The translations under genes and the position numbers were made by a program. The notes beneath the pieces were generated by a model. The model ran no database searches. It saw only the letters and a program-made list of their open reading frames with translations, and was not told the DNA's origin. DNA of 64,000 nt from NCBI RefSeq assembly GCF_003253745.1, contig NZ_MZXV01000075.1, positions 21,297-85,296 on the forward strand, written 5' to 3'. The DNA comes from Mesorhizobium kowhaii (GTDB lineage: Bacteria; Pseudomonadota; Alphaproteobacteria; Rhizobiales; Rhizobiaceae). Numbering within the stretch: the first letter of the stretch is position 1; the number at the start of each line of letters is the position of its first letter. Positions 7,504 to 15,296 of the stretch are shown here, piece by piece.

Positions 7504-8865
7504 AACGAATTTGCCCCGGTGGCGAGCGACGAAGCCGTCGCGATCGCCCGTATCCTAGCCAACGATCACGTTGCCGACATTGTCGAGGCCCTGAACAGGG
7601 AGCCGCGAGCAACCGCGACGGAACTGCTGTGTGAAGTGACGTTCGAGAGGTTGGTCGAGATCTTCGACCAGCCTGAACTCGACGGCGCGCCCGAACTCAT
7701 GGAGGCGCTGCCGCGCGCCAAGGCGGGCAAGCTGCTCACCGCCATGTCGGTCGACCGCGCCGCCGACATCCTGCGCGAGCTGGAGGAACCGGCCCGTTCC
7801 GAGCTGCTCGGCGGGCTTGCGCCACCGCTGCGCGCCACGCTGCTTGCCATTCTCGGCTATCCCGAAGGCAGTGCCGCGTCGATCATGACGACGGAGTTCG
7901 TCAGCGTGCCCTCGGACTGGACCGTAGGCCGCACGCTCGACTACATCCGCAAAGTCGAGCGGACGCGCGAAACCGTCTACGCGATCTATATCGTCGATCC
8001 GGAAACGCACCTCCTGGTGCGGTCGACCGGCCTGCGCCGGTTGATCACCGGTGAGCCGGAGGACTCGATCATGACGGTGGCGCCGGATCGTGCGCCGGTG
8101 ACGGTCACCCCACTGACCGATCGCGAAACCCTGGCGCAGACGATCTCGAAATACGATCTGCTCGCCGTCCCGGTCGTCGACCACGGCAAGATCCTCGGCA
8201 TCGTCACCATCGACGACATTATCGATACGATGATCGAGGAGACGACCGAGGACGTGCACCGTTTCGGCGGCATGGAGGCGCTGGACGAGCCGTACATGAA
8301 GATGAGCTTCCTTGCGATGATCAGGAAGCGCGGCGGCTGGCTGTGCGCGCTGTTCATCAGCGAGATGCTGACGGCCAACGCCATGCAGAGCTACGAGGGC
8401 GAGCTGGAAAAGGCGATCGTGCTGACGCTCTTCATCCCGCTGATCATGAGCTCGGGCGGCAATTCCGGCTCGCAGGCGACCTCGCTGGTCATCCGGGCGC
8501 TGGCGCTGCGCGAGATCGGGCTTGGCGACTGGTGGCGGGTGGCGCTGCGCGAGCTGCCCACCGGCCTCGTGCTCGGCGCCATGCTCGGCGTGGTCGGCAT
8601 CTGCCGCATCGCGCTCTGGCAATATATGGGCTTCTACGACTATGGGCCGCACTGGCCGCTGATCGCCACGACGGTCGGCGCGGCACTGGTCGGCATCGTC
8701 ACCTTCGGCTCGCTGTCGGGGTCAATGCTGCCGTTCGCCCTGAAACGCATCGGCTTCGATCCAGCCAGCGCGTCGGCCCCGTTCGTCGCCACGCTGGTCG
8801 ATGTCACCGGGCTGGTGATCTATTTCGAGGTGGCGCTGGTGATCCTGCGCGGCACGCTCCTCTGA
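7501..8865 (+). CDS. mgtE: Magnesium transporter MgtE
   Basis: A 454-residue protein of normal length for MgtE, an inner-membrane Mg2+ channel gated by cytosolic Mg2+. Order of domains: an MgtE N-terminal helical domain (about 1-135), two CBS domains (about 140-265; SIMTTEFVSVPSDWTV and TIDDIIDTMIEE), a connecting helix, then five membrane helices from about residue 285. The signature stretch SSGGNSGSQATSLVIRALAL and the PFALKRIGFDPASASAPFVAT pore motif are intact. The ATG lies inside a hairpin, suggesting translational control by its leader. A long hairpin follows the stop codon. Confidence 0.96.
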   Translation: MNEFAPVASDEAVAIARILANDHVADIVEALNREPRATATELLCEVTFERLVEIFDQPELDGAPELMEALPRAKAGKLLTAMSVDRAADILRELEEPARSELLGGLAPPLRATLLAILGYPEGSAASIMTTEFVSVPSDWTVGRTLDYIRKVERTRETVYAIYIVDPETHLLVRSTGLRRLITGEPEDSIMTVAPDRAPVTVTPLTDRETLAQTISKYDLLAVPVVDHGKILGIVTIDDIIDTMIEETTEDVHRFGGMEALDEPYMKMSFLAMIRKRGGWLCALFISEMLTANAMQSYEGELEKAIVLTLFIPLIMSSGGNSGSQATSLVIRALALREIGLGDWWRVALRELPTGLVLGAMLGVVGICRIALWQYMGFYDYGPHWPLIATTVGAALVGIVTFGSLSGSMLPFALKRIGFDPASASAPFVATLVDVTGLVIYFEVALVILRGTLL

Positions 8866-8877
8866 GCAGTTCCTCTT

Positions 8878-8917
8878 ATCTCCGCCGTGGCAAGGAGGAC
8901 CTTGCCGCGGCGGAGAT
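8878..8917. terminator. Hairpin between convergent mgtE and gor
   Basis: ATCTCCGCCG (8878-8887) pairs with CGGCGGAGAT (8908-8917), and GGCAAGG (8889-8895) pairs with CCTTGCC (8900-8906), with one mismatch between the two stems. It sits between two convergent stop codons. There is no strong T run, so it may act partly as an mRNA end stabiliser. Confidence 0.7.
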
Positions 8918-8937
8918 CCGTGGTCCGGCGTTTGCCG

Positions 8938-10329
8938 CTAATCCACGCGCTGGCCGTCCTTCACCCGATAAGTCGGCTTGTACATGGTGACGAGTTCTTC
9001 CGCCGCCGTCGGATGCACCGCCATTGTGCGGTCGAAATCATCCTTGGTCAGCCCGGCCTTCAGCGGAATGCCGAGAAGCTGCGCCATCTCGCCGGCATCC
9101 GGCCCCAGGATGTGGGCGCCGAGCACTCTCTTCGAAGCGCCGTCGACCACCAGCTTCATCAGCATCTTCTCGTCGCGGCCGGACAGCGTGTGCCGCATCG
9201 GCCGGAATGTGGCGCGGTAGACCTCGATGTCGGGGAAGCGTTTGACCGCATCATCCTCCGACAGGCCGACCGTGCCGATTTCGGGCTGTGAAAAGACGGC
9301 GGTGGCAATCGTGTCGTGGTCGGGCGCCGTCGGATTTCCCTTGAAGGCCGTTTCGATGAAACACATCGCCTCGTGGATCGCCACCGGCGTCAGCTGCACG
9401 CGGTTGGTGACGTCGCCGATCGCCCAGATGTTGTCGATGTTGGTGCGGGAGTATTGGTCGACCGCGATCGCACCGGTCTTGGTCATCTCCAGGCCGATGC
9501 CTTCCAGACCCATATTCTCGGTGTTGGGGATGCGGCCGATGGCCAGCATCACCTGGTCGACCGTCAGCACCTTGCCGCCGGTGACGAGCGCGTCGAGCCG
9601 GCCGTCCGGCCGCTTGCGCACCCATTCGGACACGGAATGGCAGAGGATCTTTATCCCCTTCTTTTCCATCGTCTCGTGCAGCATGCGCCGCAGGTCCATG
9701 TCGAAGCGGCTGAGGATCTCCTTGCCGCGATAAACCAGCGTGGTGTCGACGCCGAGGCCGTGGAAGATGTTGGCGAACTCGACGGCGATGTAGCCGCCGC
9801 CCTCGATCATGATCGCCTTGGGCAGCTTCTTGAGATCGAAAGCCTCGTTGGAAAAGATGCAATGTTCATGGCCGGGCAGCGCCGGATGCGGCGCCGGGCG
9901 GCCACCGGTGGCGATCAGGATCTGGTCGGCGGTGACGGTGCGATCGTCGCCCAGAAGATGCACGACATGCCGATCGACGATCATGGCGCGCGAGTGAAAG
10001 GCCTCGCCGCCGGCGCCCTCGACATTCCTCTGGTAGATCGCCTCCAGCCGGCTGATTTCGCGATCCTTGTTGGCGACCAGTGTCTGCCAGTCGAAACTGG
10101 CCTCCGGCACCGTCCAGCCATAGCCGGCGGCGTCAGTGAAATGCTCGGGAAATTGCGAGGCATAGACGTAGAGCTTTTTCGGCACGCAGCCCCTGATAAC
10201 GCAGGTGCCGCCATAGCGGTACTCCTCGGCGATGCCGACGCGCTTGCCGAGTGCCGCCGCGACGCGCGCCGCCCTCACCCCGCCCGAGCCGCCGCCGATG
10301 ACGAAAAGATCGTAGTCGTAACCGGCCAT
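8938..10329 (-). CDS. gor: Glutathione-disulfide reductase
   Basis: A 463-residue FAD/NADPH disulfide reductase that reduces oxidised glutathione in the cytoplasm. It opens with the FAD motif DLFVIGGGSGGVRAAR, followed by the redox motif GGTCVIRGCVPKKL with the catalytic cysteine pair. The NADPH-binding region follows IEGGGYIAVEFA, and the dimerisation domain ends with HPTAAEELVTM, carrying the catalytic His-Glu. GAGGAG lies 7 bases before ATG 10329; the five codons further upstream have no support. It is downstream of DUF2059 but separated from it by a terminator. Confidence 0.95.
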   Translation of the reverse strand: MAGYDYDLFVIGGGSGGVRAARVAAALGKRVGIAEEYRYGGTCVIRGCVPKKLYVYASQFPEHFTDAAGYGWTVPEASFDWQTLVANKDREISRLEAIYQRNVEGAGGEAFHSRAMIVDRHVVHLLGDDRTVTADQILIATGGRPAPHPALPGHEHCIFSNEAFDLKKLPKAIMIEGGGYIAVEFANIFHGLGVDTTLVYRGKEILSRFDMDLRRMLHETMEKKGIKILCHSVSEWVRKRPDGRLDALVTGGKVLTVDQVMLAIGRIPNTENMGLEGIGLEMTKTGAIAVDQYSRTNIDNIWAIGDVTNRVQLTPVAIHEAMCFIETAFKGNPTAPDHDTIATAVFSQPEIGTVGLSEDDAVKRFPDIEVYRATFRPMRHTLSGRDEKMLMKLVVDGASKRVLGAHILGPDAGEMAQLLGIPLKAGLTKDDFDRTMAVHPTAAEELVTMYKPTYRVKDGQRVD

Positions 10330-10389
10330 GTAGCGGCTCCTCAAGCTTCAGAAATCCACAGACAGGTAGGCCGCCAGGCATCAAAAGAA

Positions 10390-10410
10390 AAGCCCGGACA
10401 AGCCGGGCTT
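10390..10410 (-). terminator. Terminator of the rpiA-DUF2059 unit
   Basis: AAGCCCGG and CCGGGCTT pair around a 5-base loop; read on the minus strand the stem is followed by TTTCTTTT. It lies between the DUF2059 stop and the gor start. Confidence 0.85.
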
Positions 10411-10445
10411 CGTCGATGGCCGCAAGGCCGTTTGAAAGCGCAGGA

Positions 10446-11060
10446 TCAGTTCTGCGTGTCGTCTGCCGGGGCCGAACCATCGGCGGGTGCGGCGCCGTCC
10501 GCAGGCGCAGCTCCATCCGCGGGCGCTGCGGCATCGGCAGGGGCTGCCGGCGCCTTGGCCTTGGCGGCCGCGGCCAGCGTTTCGCCAACCTGCTGGGCGA
10601 GATCGCGGGCGACGCCGTTCTGCCAGATGTCGGCTGCCTTGACCAGGTCGCGGGTCACCGTTGGGCCGCTATCGAGCAGCTTCTTGCCCGCATCGGAATT
10701 GTAGAAGGCGGCGATGTCGGTCAGGTCCTTTTCGGAGAACACTTTTGCGTAGGCGAGTGCGGCTTCCTTTTCGAGGTCGGCGCGGCGCGAGGCCAGCGCC
10801 AGCGCCTTCTCGTTGATCGTCTTGCCGATCAGTTCCTGCATGTCGGGGTTCTTCTGGATGAGCTGCGATTCGAGCGCGGCTGCGGCCTGCGGCAGGATGT
10901 TGTCGAACGGGTCGGTCGCGTGGATCGCCGCGACCGCAGCGCGGGCGGCCTTCAGGTGCGAGTCCGTGACATCCTGAGAAAACGCCGGCGAAGAGAAGGC
11001 CAAAACAGCCGAAGCCGCCAGAACGGCGCAAAGGCTGCGAACCCGGTTATGCAACATCAT
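10446..11060 (-). CDS. DUF2059 secreted protein with Ala-Pro-Asp repeat tail
   Basis: A 204-residue protein with a signal peptide ending PAFSQ. The mature domain (about 30-165) is DUF2059, an all-helical domain of unknown function (YAKVFSEKDLTDIAAFYNSDAGKKLL is its hallmark). The C-terminus is a low-complexity tail in which AAPADG-type hexapeptides recur four times, encoded by near-repeated 18-base units. ATG 11060 lies 13 bases inside the 3' end of rpiA, so the two genes overlap and are translationally coupled. The tail length is probably variable between strains. Role unknown. Confidence 0.85.
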   Translation of the reverse strand: MMLHNRVRSLCAVLAASAVLAFSSPAFSQDVTDSHLKAARAAVAAIHATDPFDNILPQAAAALESQLIQKNPDMQELIGKTINEKALALASRRADLEKEAALAYAKVFSEKDLTDIAAFYNSDAGKKLLDSGPTVTRDLVKAADIWQNGVARDLAQQVGETLAAAAKAKAPAAPADAAAPADGAAPADGAAPADGSAPADDTQN

Positions 11061-11778
11061 GATCGATAGAACTCCCTGGTTTTCGGGCGGCATGGACAGT
11101 TTGGATACCGTCGCCGCCGGCGATGATGGCCGCTGACGCCAGCCCGATGAAAAGACCATGCTCAACCACGCCCGGAATGGCGTGGAGAGCATTCGAAAGC
11201 GCTCTTGTATCCGGAATGCGGCCAAAAGATGCATCGAGGATAAAATGGCCGCCGTCTGTAACAAAAGCCTGGCCCCCCGTCATCCTCAATATGACCGGAC
11301 CGGAAAGGCCGAGCTTCTCAGCCGCGGCGCCAATCGCGATTTCGGTTGCGCGCAGGCCAAACCGGTTGACTTCGATCGGCAGTGGAAAACGGCCGAGCGT
11401 CTCGACCATCTTCGACCGGTCGGCAATCACGATCATGCGTTGGGAAGCGGCTGCGACGATCTTCTCGCGCAGCAGCGCGCCGCCGCCGCCCTTGATCAGG
11501 GTCAGCTCCGGATCGACCTCGTCGGCGCCATCGACGGTGAGATCGAGCTCAGGCGTTTCCTCCAGCGTCGACAGCGGCACGCCAAGCTCGCGGCACAGCA
11601 ACGCGGTGCGCTCCGACGTCGGCACGCCGATGACGGTCATGCCAGTGGCAACCTTGCTCGCAAGCAGCCGCACGAACTCTTCGGCGGTGGTGCCCGTGCC
11701 GATGCCGAGCCGCATGCCGTCGCTCACATAAGCGAGTGCTGCCCGTGCGGCTTCAACCTTCAACTGTCTTGCATCCAT
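11047..11778 (-). CDS. rpiA: Ribose-5-phosphate isomerase A
   Basis: A 243-residue cytoplasmic enzyme interconverting ribose-5-phosphate and ribulose-5-phosphate in the pentose phosphate pathway. Family motifs are GIGTGTTAEEFV, the phosphate and substrate loop LTVDGADEVDP with the active-site aspartates, and LIKGGGGALLREKIVA with the catalytic Lys and Glu. The C-terminal extension after VVEHGLFIGLASAAIIA is slightly longer than in E. coli RpiA. The stop codon overlaps the start of the DUF2059 gene by 14 bases. Confidence 0.95.
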   Translation of the reverse strand: MDARQLKVEAARAALAYVSDGMRLGIGTGTTAEEFVRLLASKVATGMTVIGVPTSERTALLCRELGVPLSTLEETPELDLTVDGADEVDPELTLIKGGGGALLREKIVAAASQRMIVIADRSKMVETLGRFPLPIEVNRFGLRATEIAIGAAAEKLGLSGPVILRMTGGQAFVTDGGHFILDASFGRIPDTRALSNALHAIPGVVEHGLFIGLASAAIIAGGDGIQTVHAARKPGSSIDHDVA

Positions 11779-11934
11779 GCCGCTTGCTGCCCCGGAAACC
11801 TAGCGTTTCGGGCTCCTAGCATTTTTGCCGGTCCGGTCAAAGCCTTTGGCCGCGGCCCACTGCTGTTGGCGGGCTGCATGTTGTGCAACGCGCAGTCAGG
11901 GGCAATGCGCGGGCAGCTCCGATAGGAATTTTTT

Positions 11935-12017
11935 CTTGACCTGGTGATGGCAGCTATGCTACATATCTGTCCATGGTGCTGATTTGCGCCAACGACCCGC
12001 CGCCGTGGCGGGTTTTT
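11935..12017 (+). ncRNA. Candidate short transcript: promoter followed by intrinsic terminator
   Basis: CTTGAC (11935-11940) and CTACAT (11959-11964), 18 bases apart, match the rhizobial housekeeping promoter (CTTGAC/CTATAT). About 25 bases after the predicted start there is a perfect terminator: ACCCGCC 11995-12001, loop GCCGT, GGCGGGT 12007-12013, then T13-T17. Transcription from this promoter should end after about 47-50 bases, giving a tiny RNA or an attenuated leader for gph, whose ATG is 130 bases further. A short in-frame leader peptide starting at ATG 11973 (MVLICANDPPPW) runs through the terminator, so ribosome-controlled attenuation is also possible. Confidence 0.45.
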
Positions 12018-12146
12018 CATTTCTGGCGGCTCGCCGCGAAATGCCCGGTGGGCCTGCTTGCTCCCGCGAGCTTGCCCAGCACGCTTGCCTTGACGCGCCG
12101 CAGCCGCTATCGCCTGCCCCATGCAAAAACCTGCGCAGGACAGACC

Positions 12147-12827
12147 ATGACTCGCCCGATCATCGTGTTCGACCTCGATGGTACGCTGATCGATACAGCG
12201 CCGGACCTGCTCGACAGCCTGAACCACAGCCTTGCCGCCAGCCAGATCACGGCGGTCGACGAAGCCGGCTTCAGGCGCTTTGTCGGTCACGGTGGCCGGG
12301 TGATGATTGAACGGGCGCATGCAGCCCAGCAGCGATCGCTCGATGTCGAGGAACACGACCGGCTGCTGAAACTCTTCCTCGACCATTACACCGACAACAT
12401 CCCCGGCAAATCGCGCCCCTACCCCGGTGTCATCGAGGCGATCGCGCGTTTCGAGAATGCCGGCTATCTCCTGGCCATCTGCACCAACAAATACGAAGCC
12501 AACTCGCTGGCGCTGATCGAGGCGCTCGGCCTGACCAGGCACTTCGCCGCAATCGCCGGACAGGACACATTCGCATTCCGCAAGCCCGACCCGCGCCATC
12601 TGACTGAAACCATCAAGCTCGCCGGCGGCGACCCGCATCGCGCCCTGATGGTTGGCGATTCGCAGACCGACATTGACACCGCCAAGGCCGCCGGCATTCC
12701 AGTGGTGGCGGTCGATTTCGGCTACACCGACCGCCATGTGCGCGAATTCGAGCCCTCGGCGGTGATCTCGCATTTCGACGCGCTGACCCTCGATCTGGCG
12801 CAAAGGCTGATTGCCACCGCTGGATAG
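12147..12827 (+). CDS. gph: Phosphoglycolate phosphatase (HAD family)
   Basis: A 226-residue HAD hydrolase that removes 2-phosphoglycolate formed in DNA repair or photorespiration-type chemistry. Motif I IVFDLDGTLIDTAPD opens the protein, motif II is LAICTNK, motif III is the Lys in AFRKPDPRHL, and motif IV is LMVGDSQTDIDTAKAAG. Length and the helical cap (SLNHSLAASQ to FLDHY) fit Gph. The ATG at 12147 follows a CAGGACAG site; a longer in-frame frame from 11973 has no family similarity upstream of motif I. Confidence 0.9.
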   Translation: MTRPIIVFDLDGTLIDTAPDLLDSLNHSLAASQITAVDEAGFRRFVGHGGRVMIERAHAAQQRSLDVEEHDRLLKLFLDHYTDNIPGKSRPYPGVIEAIARFENAGYLLAICTNKYEANSLALIEALGLTRHFAAIAGQDTFAFRKPDPRHLTETIKLAGGDPHRALMVGDSQTDIDTAKAAGIPVVAVDFGYTDRHVREFEPSAVISHFDALTLDLAQRLIATAG

Positions 12828-12910
12828 TGAGGGGAAAGCGGCCGGGCGTCACGTCGGAAACAGGCCCGAAAGGGCGACAATCCGATCTGTGTCGGATTGC
12901 CGGACACCGC

Positions 12911-12940
12911 CTTGACTTCCCGCACCCGCCTCCCTTATAT
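12911..12940 (+). promoter_or_regulatory. Promoter of tRNA-Val
   Basis: TTGACT at 12912-12917 and TTATAT at 12935-12940 are separated by 17 bases, close to the alphaproteobacterial consensus, with the tRNA beginning 30 bases after the -10. Confidence 0.75.
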
Positions 12941-12970
12941 CGCGGCTCGCTTGGCCTTCGGGCAACGAGC

Positions 12971-13045
12971 GGGCGATTAGCTCAGCGGGAGAGCACACCC
13001 TTCACACGGGTGGGGTCGCAGGTTCAATCCCTGCATCGCCCACCA
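12971..13045 (+). tRNA. tRNA-Val, anticodon CAC
   Basis: A complete cloverleaf with acceptor GGGCGAT/ATCGCCC, a D arm beginning TAGCTCAGCGGGAGAGC, an anticodon arm ACCC-TTCACAC-GGGT giving anticodon CAC (reads GUG), and a T arm GCAGG-TTCAATC-CCTGC. Discriminator A and CCA are encoded. It directly borders the accessory region that starts at about 13.05 kb. Confidence 0.97.
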
Positions 13046-13169
13046 TTTTCCATATAAAAATCAATTATCTGCTGATGGCCTTGTCAGCAATTCCGATAGG
13101 CACCCCTTCCGGATCGCCACCATGTCGCCACTGAGTTTCCAGATTGGCGTTCCGCTCGGCTCGACTCCT

Positions 13170-13217
13170 TCGCCCTTTCACGGCGGCAACAGGGGTTCGA
13201 TTCCCTTGGGCGTACCA
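13170..13217 (+). pseudogene. tRNA-Glu(UUC) 3'-half relic
   Basis: CGCC-CTTTCAC-GGCG is the anticodon arm of tRNA-Glu with anticodon TTC at 13177-13179. It is followed by CAACA, a T arm AGGGG-TTCGATT-CCCTT and a remnant acceptor ending in ACCA. The matching D arm and 5' acceptor strand are absent; the sequence to the left does not fold into them. The acceptor strand is also one base short. This is a non-functional half tRNA 125 bases after tRNA-Val, of the kind left by integration and excision events at tRNA genes. Confidence 0.75.
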
Positions 13218-13518
13218 ACAAAGCCAATCACTTACTGTCGTTTCGCGCGAATACCTTAAATATTCGTCGAATATACACCTGCGGATAGCAGCGAACACGG
13301 GCAGGCGGAAGCATCGCATGAGCGAGCATGCCCACACCGCCTTGCGGATCAGCGGCTAGATTTGGATCGGCGCCAATCCGCCGCCCGTGCTTTGGCTCTG
13401 GCGCAAAACCTTCCCGAACCCGGGCCGAAGGCGACCAAGGATGCTAAATAAATCTCGTCGACCCGGCCGCAGCGTGTCGTTATAGAATGCCCTGAAAAGA
13501 ACCAAGGGGGGCAATCTG

Positions 13519-14256
13519 GTGAATTCCTATCTCCGTCCGCCGATTGTCGAAGCTGTCGTCGAGTTCCTCACAAATAGTCCCATATCCTTTGACGACCTGC
13601 AGGCAATGTCGAACAAGGTCGCGGGCGACTACAAGAATCAAACCATTGAAAAAGGCATTGAAGTTCGCATCGACACGCTTGGCGGTGCTGCCACGATCCA
13701 CTCCGATCAAACACCGGATCGCTTCCGAAGGACTTCGGATGACCAAGCAGATATCGTGATCTTCGCGGACACCAGTCTAATAGTTGCACGTGCCGCACCC
13801 TATCCGGGGTGGGACGTTCTAAGTGAACGCATCAGGAAGAACTGGCGTATCTGGTCAAAGGGGCAATCGGGAAGGGGTGTTGTTCGGCTGGGGGCTAGGT
13901 TTATTAACCGTATAGACATACCAATCAACGGCGAAGAACGCATCGAACTCAGTGATTATCTAAATTTATTGCCCCAAATCCCAAATATTTCCGACAAGCC
14001 GATGTCCACATTTCTGGTACAGGCGTCGATGCCGACAGCCAATCCTCATTGGGACTGCAACATTATGTCTACCATAGTTGCACCGTCGCCATTGCTGAAC
14101 CATATGTCCATTTTGTTGGACATTGACGTCTTTAGGATGCGCGACATACCATCCAAAAGCGCCGATGTTCTGGCGATTCTCGAAGAGGCGCGACCATTGA
14201 AGAACACTATCTTTGAGCGCTGCATTACCGACCGAGCCAGAGATTTATTTCGATGA
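13519..14256 (+). CDS. TIGR04255-family protein, first gene of a three-gene unit
   Basis: A 245-residue protein beginning NSYLRPPIVEAVVEF, the characteristic opening of the sporadically distributed TIGR04255 family, whose function is unknown. Later family-like stretches are GWDVLSERIRKNW, RLGARFINRIDIP and LLNHMSILLDIDVFR. No catalytic motif, signal peptide or membrane segment is visible. The start is GTG 13519 with AAGGGGGG 7 bases upstream. The stop overlaps the next ATG (ATGA), so translation is coupled to the following two genes. Base composition is clearly more A/T-rich than the flanking core genes, suggesting acquisition. The nearby half tRNA-Glu supports an island setting. Confidence 0.8.
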   Translation: MNSYLRPPIVEAVVEFLTNSPISFDDLQAMSNKVAGDYKNQTIEKGIEVRIDTLGGAATIHSDQTPDRFRRTSDDQADIVIFADTSLIVARAAPYPGWDVLSERIRKNWRIWSKGQSGRGVVRLGARFINRIDIPINGEERIELSDYLNLLPQIPNISDKPMSTFLVQASMPTANPHWDCNIMSTIVAPSPLLNHMSILLDIDVFRMRDIPSKSADVLAILEEARPLKNTIFERCITDRARDLFR

Positions 14257-14858
14257 CAAGAACTACCCAAACGGTAGCCGCTCACCCACGAACCCCCACG
14301 GCGCTGCCCCCGAGTGGAGCGGCCGGCGCATATTCAACGCAGATGAATTATGCATTGTCCAATGCGCTTACCAGATCATTCAAGCCTTTGGGCGATAGCA
14401 AGCCTCGCGGTAGTGATAGCCATCTCAGTACGCTGTTGGAAAACGCCAAAGCAATTTTCAAAGTCACGACGAACACAGTTGCCATGCACCTGTTGTCGTC
14501 GGACTGGAGGGCGCGCCTATTCAGACAGGTCGATAGCCTCCTTGACGCGGAAGAATGGGATGAAGACGACAAGCCGGTTGTTTCCGGATCATCCTTAACG
14601 TTTATCCGAATGTTGATTTTCCTCAAGGCGCGACGGCCGGGTCTCGGCGCGACCAACGATGGAAATTTGGTCGCGTCCTGGACGACTGGAAGCAATCGCC
14701 TCACGATCGTTTGTAAGCCCGACGACAGCGTTCGGTGGGTTGTCTCAACCCAGACCGATGTCGGCTGTGAGACGGCAGCCGGCCAAACTACAATTCTGCG
14801 GCTCCCTGTTGTCTTGCAGCCTTATAACCCCCAGCAGTGGTTTTCGGATGAAGGGTGA
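14253..14858 (+). CDS. Unknown protein, second gene of the TIGR04255 unit
   Basis: A 201-residue protein with no recognised domain. The N-terminal 40 residues are Pro/Thr/Ala-rich and look disordered. The rest looks like a folded alpha/beta domain: WRARLFRQVDSLLDAEEWDEDD, TFIRMLIFLKARRPGLG, GNLVASWTTGSNRLTIVCKPDDSVRWVV, and a terminal VVLQPYNPQQWF. Its ATG overlaps the TIGR04255 stop by four bases, and its 3' end overlaps the next gene by 11, so all three are probably made as one translational unit. No signal or membrane segment. I know no function for this family. Confidence 0.75.
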   Translation: MTRTTQTVAAHPRTPTALPPSGAAGAYSTQMNYALSNALTRSFKPLGDSKPRGSDSHLSTLLENAKAIFKVTTNTVAMHLLSSDWRARLFRQVDSLLDAEEWDEDDKPVVSGSSLTFIRMLIFLKARRPGLGATNDGNLVASWTTGSNRLTIVCKPDDSVRWVVSTQTDVGCETAAGQTTILRLPVVLQPYNPQQWFSDEG

Positions 14859-15291
14859 TAAGATACCGGACGAAGGCCACTTGATACGAAGTGTCCCCTT
14901 TTCCAAGCTGCGAAAGGCTGATGGCACGGACGATGTAATTGGCATTCTCCCCGAAGCCTTTGCGATGCGCGATGTTGATTCCTATTTGTCCGCCACTTGG
15001 CTTGAACATTTTGCAGGATCTGACCAGCAAAAAGTTACCGCAGCTGTCCACACGCTACGCAACAGCTCGCTGAAGATCTCTCCCAAAAGTGGGTTCGCCC
15101 GGGGTAAGGCCGGCGACATACGCACCGCGTGCTCGGCCCGGGGCCATAGCGTTCGAATTGTTCACGAACCCGAGCCAGACAATGATGCGCACGCCGCTGT
15201 GCGCCGCTATCCTCGCGATGAACTGGAACTCTACGAAGTGCTCGCAACCGGCGCCTGGTCTCACTGGTTTCTGAACGCGGATATTCCATAG
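14848..15291 (+). CDS. Unknown protein, third gene of the TIGR04255 unit
   Basis: A 147-residue protein starting at ATG 14848, inside the end of the second gene; a longer in-frame reading only antisenses or overlaps that gene. Visible blocks are HLIRSVPFSKLRKADGTDDVIGILPEAFAMR, DSYLSATWLEHFAG, VHTLRNSSLKISPKSGFARG and GHSVRIVHEPEPDNDAHAAVRRYP. It is soluble, charged and has no known catalytic motif that I can name. The pattern of a short compact protein coupled to TIGR04255 hints at a partner or effector subunit, but this is inference from arrangement only. Confidence 0.72.
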   Translation: MKGDKIPDEGHLIRSVPFSKLRKADGTDDVIGILPEAFAMRDVDSYLSATWLEHFAGSDQQKVTAAVHTLRNSSLKISPKSGFARGKAGDIRTACSARGHSVRIVHEPEPDNDAHAAVRRYPRDELELYEVLATGAWSHWFLNADIP

Positions 15292-15296
15292 GTGCT

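Noticed and set aside
13065..13337. 90-codon minus-strand frame after tRNA-Val
   Set aside because: It runs through the half tRNA-Glu and has no family similarity.
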